Source: Marinobacter sp. S0848L (lineage in GTDB: Bacteria; Pseudomonadota; Gammaproteobacteria; Pseudomonadales; Oleiphilaceae). From it: 64,000 nt of DNA. The stretch lies in assembly GCF_023016065.1 (NCBI RefSeq), contig NZ_JALKAQ010000001.1:310001-374000 (forward strand), read 5' to 3'. Shown piece after piece: positions 50,373 to 60,232 of the stretch. Under the pieces are notes generated by a model. That model did not search any database and was not told where the DNA came from. It worked only from the letters and a program-made list of their open reading frames with translations. The first letter of the stretch is position 1. The number at the start of each line of letters is the position of its first letter. The translations under genes and the position numbers were made by a program.

Positions 50373-51551
50373 ATGCGTGATGTTGTCATTGTTTCCGCAA
50401 AACGTACCGCCATTGGCAGTTTCGGCGGTGGCCTGTCGAGTGTTCGTGCTGACCAACTGGGCGCGGCAGTTATCAAGGCTTTGATGGAAGACACCGGTGT
50501 TGCCGGCGAGCAGATCAACGAGGTCATCCTCGGCCAGGTACTGACAGCCGGCAGCGGCCAGAACCCGGCTCGCCAGGCCAGCATTCACGCAGGGCTCCCG
50601 GCCTCTGTGCCGGCCATGACCATCAACAAGGTTTGCGGCTCCGGCCTGAAAGCCGTTCATATGGCGGTTCAGTCCATCCGTTGTGGCGATGCCGAGATGA
50701 TCATAGCCGGTGGACAGGAGAACATGAGCCAGGCGCCCCACGTGCTGCCAAACAGCCGCAACGGCCAGCGCATGGGCAACTGGAACATGGTAGACACCAT
50801 GATCACCGACGGCCTGTGGGATGCCTTTAACGATTACCACATGGGCATCACTGCCGAGAACATTGTTGAAAAGTACGGTATCAGCCGCGAAGAGCAAGAC
50901 GAATTCGCCGCCGCATCCCAGCAAAAGGCCGTTGCGGCCCAGAACGACGGTCGCTTTAACGGCCAGATTGTGCCGGTCAGCATCCCGCAGCGTAAAGGCG
51001 ACCCGATCGTGGTTGATAAAGATGAAGGCCCCCGAGACGGCGTATCCGCTGACGGCCTGGCCAAGCTTCGCCCGGCGTTCAAGAAAGACGGCTCGGTTAC
51101 GGCCGGCAACGCATCTTCGCTGAACGACGGTGCCGCTGCGGTGATGGTTTGCAGTGCCGAGAAAGCCAAAGAGCTGGGCCTAACCCCGTTAGCCACAATC
51201 AAAGCACACGCCAACGCCGGTGTTGATCCCACCATTATGGGTACCGGCCCAATTCCTGCCAGCCAGCGTTGCCTGGAGCGTGCCGGTTGGACCGCGGCTG
51301 AGCTGGATCTGGTTGAAGCCAACGAAGCCTTCGCGGCACAAGCCATTTCCGTGAACCGGGATATGGGCTGGGACACCAGCAAGGTGAACGTTAACGGCGG
51401 CGCCATCGCCCTTGGCCACCCCATTGGTGCGTCCGGCTGCCGGATTCTGGTTACCCTGTTGCACGAAATGCAGCGCCGTGATGCCAAGAAAGGTCTTGCG
51501 ACCTTGTGCATCGGTGGCGGCATGGGCGTCGCCTTGGCTGTAGAGCGCTAA
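50373..51551 (+). CDS. Acetyl-CoA C-acetyltransferase (thiolase)
   Basis: A 392-residue biosynthetic-type thiolase condensing two acetyl-CoA. The acylated cysteine lies in [10 protein letters not shown], the catalytic histidine in [15 protein letters not shown] and the second cysteine in [10 protein letters not shown]. It could serve acetoacetyl-CoA metabolism or polyhydroxybutyrate synthesis (phaA/atoB); no partner gene is nearby to choose between them. The start follows GGAGAG. Confidence 0.93.
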   Translation: MRDVVIVSAKRTAIGSFGGGLSSVRADQLGAAVIKALMEDTGVAGEQINEVILGQVLTAGSGQNPARQASIHAGLPASVPAMTINKVCGSGLKAVHMAVQSIRCGDAEMIIAGGQENMSQAPHVLPNSRNGQRMGNWNMVDTMITDGLWDAFNDYHMGITAENIVEKYGISREEQDEFAAASQQKAVAAQNDGRFNGQIVPVSIPQRKGDPIVVDKDEGPRDGVSADGLAKLRPAFKKDGSVTAGNASSLNDGAAAVMVCSAEKAKELGLTPLATIKAHANAGVDPTIMGTGPIPASQRCLERAGWTAAELDLVEANEAFAAQAISVNRDMGWDTSKVNVNGGAIALGHPIGASGCRILVTLLHEMQRRDAKKGLATLCIGGGMGVALAVER

Positions 51552-51556
51552 GGCGG

Positions 51557-52021
51557 GTGCTACACGTTGTCTTGTACGAGCCGGAAATACCGCCGAACAC
51601 CGGCAATATTATCCGGCTTTGCGCCAACACCGGTTGCCAGCTGCACCTGATTGAGCCTTTGGGATTTTCTCTCGAAGACAAGCAGATGCGCCGGGCCGGG
51701 TTGGACTACAGCGAATACGCCACCGTTAAGATCCACAAGGATTACGCCAGCTTTATAGAAGCTGAGCGTCCTAAGCGGCTGTTTGGGCTCACGACCAAAG
51801 GCACTCGCCATTACCATGAGGTAGCCTATCAGGATGGCGACTACCTGATGTTTGGCCCTGAAACCCGAGGCTTACCGGTAGAGGTCAGGGAGGGCCTGCC
51901 CGAGGAGCATAGGCTCAGGGTACCGATGCGCCCCGAAAGCCGCAGCCTGAATCTATCGAACACCGCGGCGCTGCTGGTTTACGAAGCTTGGCGGCAACTC
52001 GGGTTCCCTGACGCCATCTGA
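51557..52021 (+). CDS. trmL: tRNA (cytidine/uridine-34-2'-O)-methyltransferase TrmL
   Basis: A 154-residue SPOUT methyltransferase that modifies the tRNA-Leu wobble base. Trefoil-knot motifs are [24 protein letters not shown] and [19 protein letters not shown] chose GTG 51557, with TAAGG just before it and within five bases of the thiolase stop; the length agrees with E. coli TrmL (157). Its 3' end overlaps the convergent hmuV by 43 bp. Confidence 0.92.
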   Translation: MLHVVLYEPEIPPNTGNIIRLCANTGCQLHLIEPLGFSLEDKQMRRAGLDYSEYATVKIHKDYASFIEAERPKRLFGLTTKGTRHYHEVAYQDGDYLMFGPETRGLPVEVREGLPEEHRLRVPMRPESRSLNLSNTAALLVYEAWRQLGFPDAI

Positions 52022-52794
52022 GCACTGCCGCTTCCGAGCGGCACCACCAGCGGATAACCTTCCGGCAGCGATATGATCCTCGCGCGATACCCATAAACCG
52101 CCTTTAGCACGGAATGGGTCAGAACATCATGTGCGCCACCTTCGCAAAAACACCGTCCGGCCTGCATTACAACCAAGCGGTCGGCAAACTGCGCAGCGAG
52201 GTTCAAATCATGAACGATAGCCAGCACGGTTATACCCTGCTCTTTTGCCAATCGCTGTATAACCTCCATCACGAGTTGCTGATGCGAAGGGTCAAGGGCC
52301 GACGTACATTCATCGAGCAATAGCAGCCGCGGTCCTGAAGCATCGAGAATTTGCCCCAGAACACGGGCCAGCTGAACACGTTGCTGTTCTCCCCCTGACA
52401 ATCCTGGCACCATGCGATACCGAAGGTGGGCAATGTCCAGCTCTGTCATCAGTCGATCAATGATTGTATCCGGCTTACCCCTGGAAGTTCTTGGCCGCCC
52501 CATGGCGACAACTTCTTCCACCGTCAACGGAAAATTTACATCCACCTTCTGAGGCATCACGGCTCGATGGCGAGCCAGTTGCGACGGAGCCCAATCCGCA
52601 AGCTCACGGCCAGCCATGGCGACTTGCCCCTGAAAGGGCAATTCTCCCGACAAGGCCTTTAGCAGGGTCGATTTTCCGGCACCATTTGGCCCCAACAACA
52701 TCACAATTTCGCCGGCTTCCAGCATCAGATTGATCTCTCGAACAATCGTCACCCCGCCCAGTAACACACTGAGATCGTTAACTCGCAAAGTCAT
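51979..52794 (-). CDS. hmuV: Heme ABC transporter ATP-binding protein HmuV
   Basis: A 271-residue ATPase of the heme importer. Walker A is GPNGAGKST, the signature is [17 protein letters not shown], and Walker B is [13 protein letters not shown]. It pairs with the HmuU permease; its start overlaps the hmuU stop by one base (TAATG). The C-terminus reaches into the convergent trmL gene. Confidence 0.93.
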   Translation of the reverse strand: MTLRVNDLSVLLGGVTIVREINLMLEAGEIVMLLGPNGAGKSTLLKALSGELPFQGQVAMAGRELADWAPSQLARHRAVMPQKVDVNFPLTVEEVVAMGRPRTSRGKPDTIIDRLMTELDIAHLRYRMVPGLSGGEQQRVQLARVLGQILDASGPRLLLLDECTSALDPSHQQLVMEVIQRLAKEQGITVLAIVHDLNLAAQFADRLVVMQAGRCFCEGGAHDVLTHSVLKAVYGYRARIISLPEGYPLVVPLGSGSAQMASGNPSCRQAS

Positions 52795-53831
52795 TAAACT
52801 ACCTTCCGCCGCATCAACAAGCCAAGAAAGAACGGACCTCCAATCAGCGCCATCATCAGTCCGATAGGCAATTCCGCCGGTGCCACCACAATCCGCGCCA
52901 GCGAATCCGCAGCCACCAGAAGTGTGCCGCCAATCAATGCACTAAAGGGCAGAACCACGCGATGACTGGCTCCCAAAACCAAGCGAACCAGATGCGGAAC
53001 AACCAGCCCGACAAAACCAATCAAGCCACTGACCGCAACCGCTGCCCCCACCCCCAATCCAACGACCAGAATCGCCGCTTTCTTTACCGTGTTAGCGGGG
53101 TAGCCAAGATGCCCAACAACCGATTCACCCAGAAGAAACGCGTCCAAAGGCCGCGCCAAAAACGGAGACACGATCAGCGCCAGAATCATAAAGGGTGCAC
53201 CGATCATCAGCTCATCCCAACCGGCATGCCCCAGACTGCCCATGGTCCAGAACGTCAACGATCGCAGCTCGTCGTCAGTGGCGTAAAACGTCAGCAAACC
53301 TGTCGCCGCCCCGGCAATTGCATTGATCGCAATGCCTGATAGCAGCAATGTTGCTACCTGCGTCTGTCCGTCGCGATTAGCAATTCGCCACGCCAGAAAC
53401 ACCGTCGCACTACCCCCGAAAAACGCCGCAACAGGCAAGGCCCACTCTCCCGCAAATGCCAGCCACCCGCCCAGCCAGGTGCTGCCCAACACGATGACCA
53501 TGATGGCGGCCAAAGACGCGCCTGCGGAGACGCCTATCAGGCCGGGGTCGGCCAGCGGATTACGGAACAATCCCTGAAGCAGAGCTCCGGAAACAGCAAG
53601 TACCGCCCCCACCAGAAACCCTAACAGGAATCTGGGCATACGAACTTCCAGCAACACCAGAGAGGCCACTGGATCATTGGCTTCCCGGCCGCCGAGCACC
53701 TTCAAGATGTCGGGTATCGCCAGCGGGTATGCTCCGCTGGCGACCGACAATAAAGCGACCGCTGCGGCCGCACACAACACGATGATTAAAGCCGGGGTGT
53801 GGCCGAAACGGCCAGCTGCGTCACGAATCAT
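52794..53831 (-). CDS. hmuU: Heme ABC transporter permease HmuU
   Basis: A 345-residue FecCD-family permease with about ten helices. Family signatures are MPRFLLGFLVGAVLAVSGALLQGL, FRNPLADPGLIGVSAGA and GFVGLVVPHLVR, the last contacting the ATPase. It imports heme from HmuT into the cytoplasm. Its start overlaps the end of hmuT by 11 bp. Confidence 0.94.
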   Translation of the reverse strand: MIRDAAGRFGHTPALIIVLCAAAAVALLSVASGAYPLAIPDILKVLGGREANDPVASLVLLEVRMPRFLLGFLVGAVLAVSGALLQGLFRNPLADPGLIGVSAGASLAAIMVIVLGSTWLGGWLAFAGEWALPVAAFFGGSATVFLAWRIANRDGQTQVATLLLSGIAINAIAGAATGLLTFYATDDELRSLTFWTMGSLGHAGWDELMIGAPFMILALIVSPFLARPLDAFLLGESVVGHLGYPANTVKKAAILVVGLGVGAAVAVSGLIGFVGLVVPHLVRLVLGASHRVVLPFSALIGGTLLVAADSLARIVVAPAELPIGLMMALIGGPFFLGLLMRRKVV

Positions 53832-54669
53832 CGCTCACCACGGCGGTACCGGAAGGCAAAACCCGGTTCAGAGCATCCAGCGCTTCCGGCAATCGAGGGC
53901 CAAATCCCAGCAGAAACATACTGTCGGCTACCATCCGATGCCCGGACTTCCAGGCATCCAGATGCGCAACTTCCTGCCAATTGCTGATATCAAACTGGCC
54001 TGGCGTCGATTCTGCAATGACAATGGCATCTGGCTGCGAGGCCAGAATTGCCTCCCTGCTCGCGGGTTTATAACCCTGAATCGCGGTCACAGCATTTTCT
54101 GCATTCACGGCATCCAGTAATGCGGATGCAGCCGTGTCTTGCCCGGCCAACAACACTGAATGATTACCGGCTGCCAGAATAAACAACACTCTGGGACGAC
54201 TCCCGCGGTTAACCGCAGACTGCTGCACCCGACGGATCTCGGATGAAAGCTCGGCAACCAGATCTTGAGCTTCACTGCGGGCGTGCAGTATCTCGCCAAC
54301 GGTGACAATCCGCTCCAGCGATGCTTCCGGCGTCCAGGCCATCGGCAGAGTCTCCACTTGCACGCCCGCTTTGGCCAACCGTTCCAAATTTTCTTGTGGG
54401 GCGGCTTGTTCCGTCGTAATCAGCACGTCCGGCCTCATTGCCAGCACACCTTCGAAAGGCAGTGCCCGGAGATAGCCAACCTTGGGCAGTGCTTGTGTCT
54501 CCTCCGGATATCCGCTTGTGGTATCCACGGCGACCAGCATCGACTCTAACCCGAGCCGGTAAACGGTTTCCGTAATGGCACCATCGGCCGTCACCACCCG
54601 CATCGGTTCAGCCTGAACCAACGCGGGGATCAGCCAGCATAATGCGATCAGAAGCATCCGACCTCTCAT
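53821..54669 (-). CDS. hmuT: Heme-binding periplasmic protein HmuT
   Basis: A 282-residue periplasmic substrate-binding protein with a signal peptide (MRGRMLLIALCWLIPALVQA) and a type III two-lobe fold. The segment LGLESMLVAVDTTSGYPEE is typical of HmuT-type heme binders, where a tyrosine near this site ligates heme. It overlaps hmuS by four bases (ATGA). Confidence 0.92.
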   Translation of the reverse strand: MRGRMLLIALCWLIPALVQAEPMRVVTADGAITETVYRLGLESMLVAVDTTSGYPEETQALPKVGYLRALPFEGVLAMRPDVLITTEQAAPQENLERLAKAGVQVETLPMAWTPEASLERIVTVGEILHARSEAQDLVAELSSEIRRVQQSAVNRGSRPRVLFILAAGNHSVLLAGQDTAASALLDAVNAENAVTAIQGYKPASREAILASQPDAIVIAESTPGQFDISNWQEVAHLDAWKSGHRMVADSMFLLGFGPRLPEALDALNRVLPSGTAVVSDDS

Positions 54670-55739
54670 GCAATAGCCTCCAGAGCGGCCGCCTGCTGTC
54701 TCCAGAGCTCGGATTCCGGTATCCCTGGCTTACGCTCGCCAAATACCGTAAGCACCAATTCACCCTGTGCATTGAAAGCCTCGACCGATGTAATGATGCC
54801 GTCTGAAGATGGGCGGCGAACCAGCCACCAAGACTCGATTTGCGTTGTGTTAACGTGCAGGTTGAAACCGGAGTCCAGCACATTCATCCATGGGCCAGAC
54901 CGTTTCAGATTGAGAACCTGCCCGGTAAAAATCTGAACAATGCCCGGGTTGCCCACGAAGAACATGCCCGGGCAACCATTGTCCCGCAACAGCTCAAGCA
55001 AATGGTCCAGAACCTCAACTCCGCCCACCTGCAACTCTGTTGCCCATTCCCCCCTCAGCAGCTCCAAAGCCGTCAGCCGGTCTGCGCCGGAGCGCTTGAG
55101 CAAGGCATGAAAATGATGAACATCTTTCAGGTTTTGCCATCCGTCACGCAGCACATCTATATCAACACTATCAACAGACACCCGCTCAGGTACCGGCCGC
55201 TTGCCACAAGGTTCGAAGGTTTCCAGCCGCTCAGCAGCGAATGTTTCAATCAGTTTTGACCAGGCCGCGCCATCCGTGTCTGCTACCCGATAGACCTTGA
55301 ATACCGCTGCGCCATACCGGTCAAAGAACTGAAAACTCTCTCGACGGCCAGATCGCACTTGCTCCTGAACCTGATAACCCCATGCCCAATGGCTGAAAAA
55401 CACCCGAATGTCGATCTCGCCAACAGCCAGCCCCATGACACCGGATTTACCCGTGGTAAACCCTTTAAAGGTGCCCGTCACTTCGTGGACCACTTCTTCG
55501 TTGCGAGTCAGAATCATGACAGGGCCAACTGCCTCCAAAGCCGCAAGAAGCTCGGGGAAGCGGTTCTGAAGCGGGGTCAAAGCATATTTTCCGCGCAACC
55601 GCACCAATTCCATTTCGCTAACACCCAGTGCCTCGGCAGCTGACCGGATCCTCATATTCGGCTGCTTCGATAGCAATGCTTCCCAACGCTCGGCCAGCGT
55701 TTGTTCGGTCACATCGTTTTCTAGTGTTGCCGTTTCCAT
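54666..55739 (-). CDS. hmuS: Heme-degrading/trafficking protein HmuS (HemS/ChuX-type)
   Basis: A 357-residue cytoplasmic heme chaperone or heme-degrading protein built of two repeated HemS domains; the N-terminal stretch reads RIRSAAEALGVSEMELVRL. The probable heme histidine lies in NEEVVHEVTG. It handles heme arriving through HmuTUV. AGGAG precedes ATG 55739, which is only a few bases after the hmuY stop. Confidence 0.92.
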   Translation of the reverse strand: METATLENDVTEQTLAERWEALLSKQPNMRIRSAAEALGVSEMELVRLRGKYALTPLQNRFPELLAALEAVGPVMILTRNEEVVHEVTGTFKGFTTGKSGVMGLAVGEIDIRVFFSHWAWGYQVQEQVRSGRRESFQFFDRYGAAVFKVYRVADTDGAAWSKLIETFAAERLETFEPCGKRPVPERVSVDSVDIDVLRDGWQNLKDVHHFHALLKRSGADRLTALELLRGEWATELQVGGVEVLDHLLELLRDNGCPGMFFVGNPGIVQIFTGQVLNLKRSGPWMNVLDSGFNLHVNTTQIESWWLVRRPSSDGIITSVEAFNAQGELVLTVFGERKPGIPESELWRQQAAALEAIA

Positions 55740-55742
55740 ACC

Positions 55743-56861
55743 TTACTCCTGGGTTTGTTTAGGGTTGACTTCTAACCAGCGCACAACAGGCTGGCCACTG
55801 GCTCCGCTCTCGTCGTAATAACCAACGACCTGCAGCGCCCAGACGCTCGAGGCATCGTTTTCGATATCAGATTTAATGAGGAAGGTACGGTAGTTCGGCC
55901 AGATTTTATGTTGACCGGTCAGGTTGTAGGCGTACCAGGGATACTCTGACAAGATCCCTCCTGTCGAGTCGCTGGTGTACAGCTGGGGAACACCGGGGTC
56001 CGCGTTATAAGACGCTAACTCGGCCCGTGGCATCGGGCCGGCAGCCCCGCCTTGTCCCGATGATTTCAGGTACCACTCTCGCCCGGAGAAACCTACCTGG
56101 ACATCCCATGCGGAACTGCCGGCGCAGTCAACGACCTTGGCGGAATCAAAATCAAAACAGGCGTCTGCCCCGTCGTAATCGGCGGGTGGAGTAAAAACGA
56201 CAGGCGTAGAGTTGAACTGACTTGCGCCAGCGGCCTGAACATCAAACTCGAACGCAAAGCTCTCGATGCCCTTGCCGGCTCGCGTCGGGAAGTTGAAATC
56301 CACCACTCGCATACGCGCATGGCTATCGCCTTCCGCAGAGCGTACCAGGTAACCGATATCGTCTTTTTCGGAGATTACACCGGTAACCCTATCGTACGTC
56401 GACCAAACGTCAGCAGCGCCGAACGCGCTGCTGAAATCGTCCTGCTGCCAGGCGTCAGGCTCTTGAAACTCGCCTCGGAGATGCTCTTCTTCCGAATTGG
56501 CCGTGGCATTGGTAAATACGCTGACATCAGGTTCACCCTCGGCGTTGTAAAAATCACTCTGTTCCACAGCGATGGCACCGCCGACGGCACCATTGCCGGA
56601 AGCTCCACCGTTCAGCTGGAGACTCAAACGATTCGCTGCGATGTGCCATTCGCCACTTTGGTCCACCAGTGCGCCGGTTTCCAGATTGAGATAGACCGTC
56701 TCGTTGGCCGCCGGCAGTTGCTTCAACATCAGGTCTTCCTGCCCGGGCTGTTCGACGGTGTCGATCTTGCCAATATCTTTCTCACTGTCGCTGCCCCCGC
56801 AGGCAGCCAACATAACCGCCGTCAGTACAACCGTGGGCGATCGAGCATCAAAAAGTGTCAT
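55743..56861 (-). CDS. hmuY: HmuY-family heme-binding lipoprotein
   Basis: A 372-residue lipoprotein (lipobox MLAACGG) of the HmuY family, cell-surface hemophores first known from Porphyromonas. Family-like segments are AWDVQVGFSGREWYLKS, PWYAYNLTGQHKIWPNYR and WALQVVGYYDE. Its presence between the TonB receptor and hmuS implies that it captures heme for the receptor. AAGGAG precedes the ATG. It is longer than Porphyromonas HmuY (about 216 residues). Confidence 0.82.
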   Translation of the reverse strand: MTLFDARSPTVVLTAVMLAACGGSDSEKDIGKIDTVEQPGQEDLMLKQLPAANETVYLNLETGALVDQSGEWHIAANRLSLQLNGGASGNGAVGGAIAVEQSDFYNAEGEPDVSVFTNATANSEEEHLRGEFQEPDAWQQDDFSSAFGAADVWSTYDRVTGVISEKDDIGYLVRSAEGDSHARMRVVDFNFPTRAGKGIESFAFEFDVQAAGASQFNSTPVVFTPPADYDGADACFDFDSAKVVDCAGSSAWDVQVGFSGREWYLKSSGQGGAAGPMPRAELASYNADPGVPQLYTSDSTGGILSEYPWYAYNLTGQHKIWPNYRTFLIKSDIENDASSVWALQVVGYYDESGASGQPVVRWLEVNPKQTQE

Positions 56862-56902
56862 CGGTAATCTCCTTTTAGTCCTTTATCATTGAGGAAATGG
56901 GC

Positions 56903-58885
56903 TTATTTACTGAACGAAACCGTAAGCCCTGCGTAGGCAAAGCGTCCGGCTACAGGCCGAAGGTCTTCATCTGCTTTAGAAAAGTCGCGCTGCTCATTGG
57001 TGATATTGTCAGCCCCGGCAAACAAGCGAACTTGCTCAGAGAGCTGGTAATTCAGCTTAAGATCAGCGGTGGTATAACCAGGGGATTTGCGGTTCTCGGA
57101 GGCGTTGGTGTACTCATCGCTCTGGTAGTGAACACGGGCACTCCACGTTAAGCCCGGCAATAACAGAGGACCATCAACACCCAGGTCTGCTTGGTGTCGA
57201 GGCCGTTTATTGAGCTCATTTCCGCTTTGTTTGTCTTCGGTACGGGTATAGGTGTAACCCGCGGTCACCCGCCATGGTGGGAGAGGTTCCCAGCCGGCTG
57301 TTGTTTCGAAGCCCCAGGTACGGGCCTGAGCAATGTTTTCGTACCGGTATTCGGCCACACCACTATTAACCACACCGGTATCAGAGGTTTGAATCAACTG
57401 CTCTATGTCGTTGTAAAACGCATTGACCTCTAACCAGGCCACGCGCCCTTGGGACACTCCAGCCCCTAATTGATAGCTCCGGGATTCCTCGGGCTTCAGG
57501 TTTTCCGAACCTTTCACGATGTAACCCAAGGAGCTGTGGTCGAATACGAAGTACCGCTCTTTCAGATTGGGCACTCGATAACCCGCACCCGCACCCGCTC
57601 TTATGAAAGCGCTTAAGGTGTCTGTCTGAAGCAGGTCGTAACGAGCATTGAGCTTGGGTGCGGTATGGATACCAAAACTGGAATCGTTTTGGATTCGAAC
57701 GCCGGGAACCAACTCCAGTTTCCCGGTGGGCATCCAGGTGTCCTGAAACCAGATTTCTTGACCTTCACGCTCTTGGCGTCCGTTCAACTCAGATGCCGCA
57801 TCAAGGGTCTGATCAAGGGTTTCTTTACTGAAATCCACCCCGCCCTGCAGATAATGGCGATCTCCTAGCGAACGCCCGGCATCGGCTGACAGCTTGGATA
57901 AGGTTGACTCAGCCCGCCGGTCATCAAAACGGCTGGTCTCGGAATACTTCAAGGTATCGTCGTTGAGCGTTTCGTGAATGGCAGACCAACCTGCATTTAC
58001 ACCGTTAGTGAAGCCGTGGTCGCCAGAAAGGGAATACCGGGTTCTTCGAACCGTCTCCAGCTTGCCCTGGTTCGTGTTTACCGGTGGAGCAAGGCGATAT
58101 CGAGATTCAGACTCTTCCTCAAAACGAGCAATCCCCGCACTGAGCCGGTGCTCGTCCGTCCGTTTCCAATCAGCCCGCAAGCTTAGATCTGTCCGATCAT
58201 ACTCATCGCCGGGTTGCGACCAGGTTTCCGGGTCGGGATCAACGCCGTCCGAATGCTGATGCGACGCCGACAATCTTAGTGCCAGCCGCTCCCCACCACC
58301 CTGAACGCTCGCACGAGCACTGTAACGGCCGGGATCGGCTGCGTCGCCGGAGGGGTTCTGATCGCCATAGGTGCCGGCATCAACGGTAAGCTCCCCGGAC
58401 AAGCCAGATACGGGCTGGCTCGTAATCACATTGACTACGCCCCCGATAGCCGAACTGCCGTACTGGGCTGAGACGGCGCCTTTTACGACCTCAATTTTTT
58501 CAATATCCAGAACCGATAGCTGGCTCACATCCGTCGCCGAGCCCGTGGTGGCGGTCATCGGCATCCCGTCGATCAAAACCAATACACGATCAGCTTCGAC
58601 ACCTTGCAGCCAAACTTCGTAACCCGGCTTGCCGTGGATCTGCCGCAGTTGAAGCCCCGGCACATACTGCAAAGCCTCCTTCAAGCTACGAGCGTGGGTG
58701 CGCTTCAACTCCCGGCCAGTGACTACTTCCGTCCGCACGGGCGTCTCAAGCAGCGAGCGTTCGCTGCGAGTTCCTGTCACCACCAGCTCGTCCAGATACA
58801 GGGCCTCGGCCTCCGCTGTCCCGACACTTCCCAGCAGCGCTAGCGCAAACGGAAAACCGAAAACAACCTGTTTTTTATCAAGCAT
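56903..58885 (-). CDS. TonB-dependent heme/hemoglobin receptor
   Basis: A 660-residue outer-membrane receptor: a signal peptide (cleavage near GTAEA/EAL), a TonB-box-like DELVVTGTR, a plug domain (EALQYVPGLQLRQIHG and VEVVKGAVSAQYGSSAIGGVVNVI) and a 22-strand barrel ending in LTVSFSK with a terminal aromatic. Its position at the head of a heme operon points to heme, hemoglobin or hemophore uptake. A Fur-like palindrome lies just upstream. Confidence 0.93.
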   Translation of the reverse strand: MLDKKQVVFGFPFALALLGSVGTAEAEALYLDELVVTGTRSERSLLETPVRTEVVTGRELKRTHARSLKEALQYVPGLQLRQIHGKPGYEVWLQGVEADRVLVLIDGMPMTATTGSATDVSQLSVLDIEKIEVVKGAVSAQYGSSAIGGVVNVITSQPVSGLSGELTVDAGTYGDQNPSGDAADPGRYSARASVQGGGERLALRLSASHQHSDGVDPDPETWSQPGDEYDRTDLSLRADWKRTDEHRLSAGIARFEEESESRYRLAPPVNTNQGKLETVRRTRYSLSGDHGFTNGVNAGWSAIHETLNDDTLKYSETSRFDDRRAESTLSKLSADAGRSLGDRHYLQGGVDFSKETLDQTLDAASELNGRQEREGQEIWFQDTWMPTGKLELVPGVRIQNDSSFGIHTAPKLNARYDLLQTDTLSAFIRAGAGAGYRVPNLKERYFVFDHSSLGYIVKGSENLKPEESRSYQLGAGVSQGRVAWLEVNAFYNDIEQLIQTSDTGVVNSGVAEYRYENIAQARTWGFETTAGWEPLPPWRVTAGYTYTRTEDKQSGNELNKRPRHQADLGVDGPLLLPGLTWSARVHYQSDEYTNASENRKSPGYTTADLKLNYQLSEQVRLFAGADNITNEQRDFSKADEDLRPVAGRFAYAGLTVSFSK

Positions 58886-58897
58886 AAAACCAACACC

Positions 58898-58922
58898 AAT
58901 AATCGTAATGCGAACGATTATT
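58898..58922 (-). promoter_or_regulatory. Fur-like palindrome upstream of the heme operon
   Basis: A perfect inverted repeat, AATAATCGT (58898-58906) and ACGATTATT (58914-58922), with a seven-base centre lies 13 bases before the receptor ATG. Fur boxes are A/T-rich dyads of this kind; the match to the GATAAT-based consensus is partial. Confidence 0.7.
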
Positions 58923-58973
58923 GTTTAGTTTATATGTTGCGTCAACTGATTATTGACAAAAATCAAACAGGCA

Positions 58974-59002
58974 CAAAAAAACCGGCCTTAGCCGGTTTTT
59001 TT
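58974..59002. terminator. Terminator between secB and the divergent heme-operon promoter
   Basis: ACCGGC/GCCGGT (58981-58986, 58991-58996) with a four-base loop is flanked by A and T runs on both sides. It ends secB on the minus strand and could act in the other direction. Confidence 0.85.
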
Positions 59003-59021
59003 GTCTGGAAGTGCTTACGCG

Positions 59022-59519
59022 TTAGTGCGTTTGCTCAGCTCCGGCCTCTCCGGCCGCTTCTTCCTGCTTCTTTTTCAATGCCTGTGCGTAGATCGCATCG
59101 AAGTTCACCGGGGCGAGCATCAGGGCCGGGAAGCTGCCTTTACCTACAGCACCGTCGATGGCTTCGCGCGCATACGGGAACAGGATCGTCGGGCAGTAAG
59201 CGCCCAGCATCTGGCCAAGTTGCGGCCCTTCGATGCCCGCCACCATAAAGACGCCTGCCTGTTGAATCTCAACAATGTACGCAACCTTCTCGCCCAGCTT
59301 GGCAGTCACGGTCATCGACAGCACCACTTCGTACTGGTTGTCGCTGACTTTGGTGTGAGAGGTATTCAGGTCCAGATTTACCTGTGGCTTCCACTGCTCC
59401 TGAAACACCGTCGGTGCATTCGGCGATTCAAAAGAGAGGTCCTTCACGTAAATACGCTGAAGGGCAAACTGGGGTTGGTTCTGGTTTTCGTTGCCTGCGG
59501 CTTGCTGATTCTCAGCCAT
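59022..59519 (-). CDS. secB: SecB protein-export chaperone
   Basis: A 165-residue tetrameric chaperone that keeps preproteins unfolded for SecA. Typical core segments are FALQRIYVKDLSFESPNAP, VAGIEGPQLGQMLGAYCP and LFPYAREAIDGAVGKGSFP. The C-terminal tail is acidic and glutamine-rich. The usual upstream neighbour grxC is missing; a 137-base gap with no gene separates it from the rhodanese-fold gene. Confidence 0.97.
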   Translation of the reverse strand: MAENQQAAGNENQNQPQFALQRIYVKDLSFESPNAPTVFQEQWKPQVNLDLNTSHTKVSDNQYEVVLSMTVTAKLGEKVAYIVEIQQAGVFMVAGIEGPQLGQMLGAYCPTILFPYAREAIDGAVGKGSFPALMLAPVNFDAIYAQALKKKQEEAAGEAGAEQTH

Positions 59520-59656
59520 GATCCGTCCTTTCGTTTTTATTTCGTAGCATGGGCTCGGCCCACTATCCTGGTCGCGCGTTGCCGGGACAGTCTACCGCCT
59601 GCCCCCGACAAGTAATGTGAAACAGTGCGACAGATCGCCGATCAGATCAAGCCCTA

Positions 59657-60073
59657 TTACTTCTTAACCACGGGCAGGTTATTGGCTTTCCAGTCAGCGA
59701 TACCACCGTTCAGGCGAACAACATCTGAAAACCCGGCTTCTTTAAGCTGCTTCACCGCCATTGCGGAGTGCTGCCCCATCTTGTCCACCACCACAATCTG
59801 CTTTTCTTTGTGCTTGTTCAGTTCGTTCAGGCGATCTTTCAAGCCGCTGAGTGGAATGTTGATCGAGCCGGTGATGCGCCCTTCGCCGAAGTCTTTGCGG
59901 TCGCGGATGTCCAGTACCACAGCTTCTTCACGGTTGATCAACGTGACCGCGCCCTGGGCTGAAATCTTTGCGCCACCGCGACGGGATTCAAGGGCCAGAA
60001 TCGCCAGAATCAGCGCGACAAAAATTGATACCAGAATGTAGTGATTAACAACGAATTCAAACAAACGATCCAT
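59657..60073 (-). CDS. Membrane-anchored rhodanese-fold protein (YibN-like), catalytic Cys replaced
   Basis: A 138-residue protein with an N-terminal membrane helix (VVNHYILVSIFVALILAIL) and a rhodanese domain (about residues 40-135). The active-site loop, normally starting with cysteine, reads VVVDKMGQHSA: aspartate replaces the sulfur-carrying cysteine, and no other cysteine is present, so sulfurtransferase activity is unlikely. It occupies the conserved place next to secB and divergent from gpmI. Confidence 0.88.
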   Translation of the reverse strand: MDRLFEFVVNHYILVSIFVALILAILALESRRGGAKISAQGAVTLINREEAVVLDIRDRKDFGEGRITGSINIPLSGLKDRLNELNKHKEKQIVVVDKMGQHSAMAVKQLKEAGFSDVVRLNGGIADWKANNLPVVKK

Positions 60074-60232
60074 GGAGCGCTACCCTGAAAATTAGTTTGG
60101 CCGGATTATACACACCCACACCCGCTCAAAGAAGGCGAGCAGCGCCGAGCGCTACCGCGTGGCCTGCACAAATGAAAACGGTTACAATCTACCCCACTTT
60201 CTATTCGTTCATTCTACAACCAATCGGACAAA

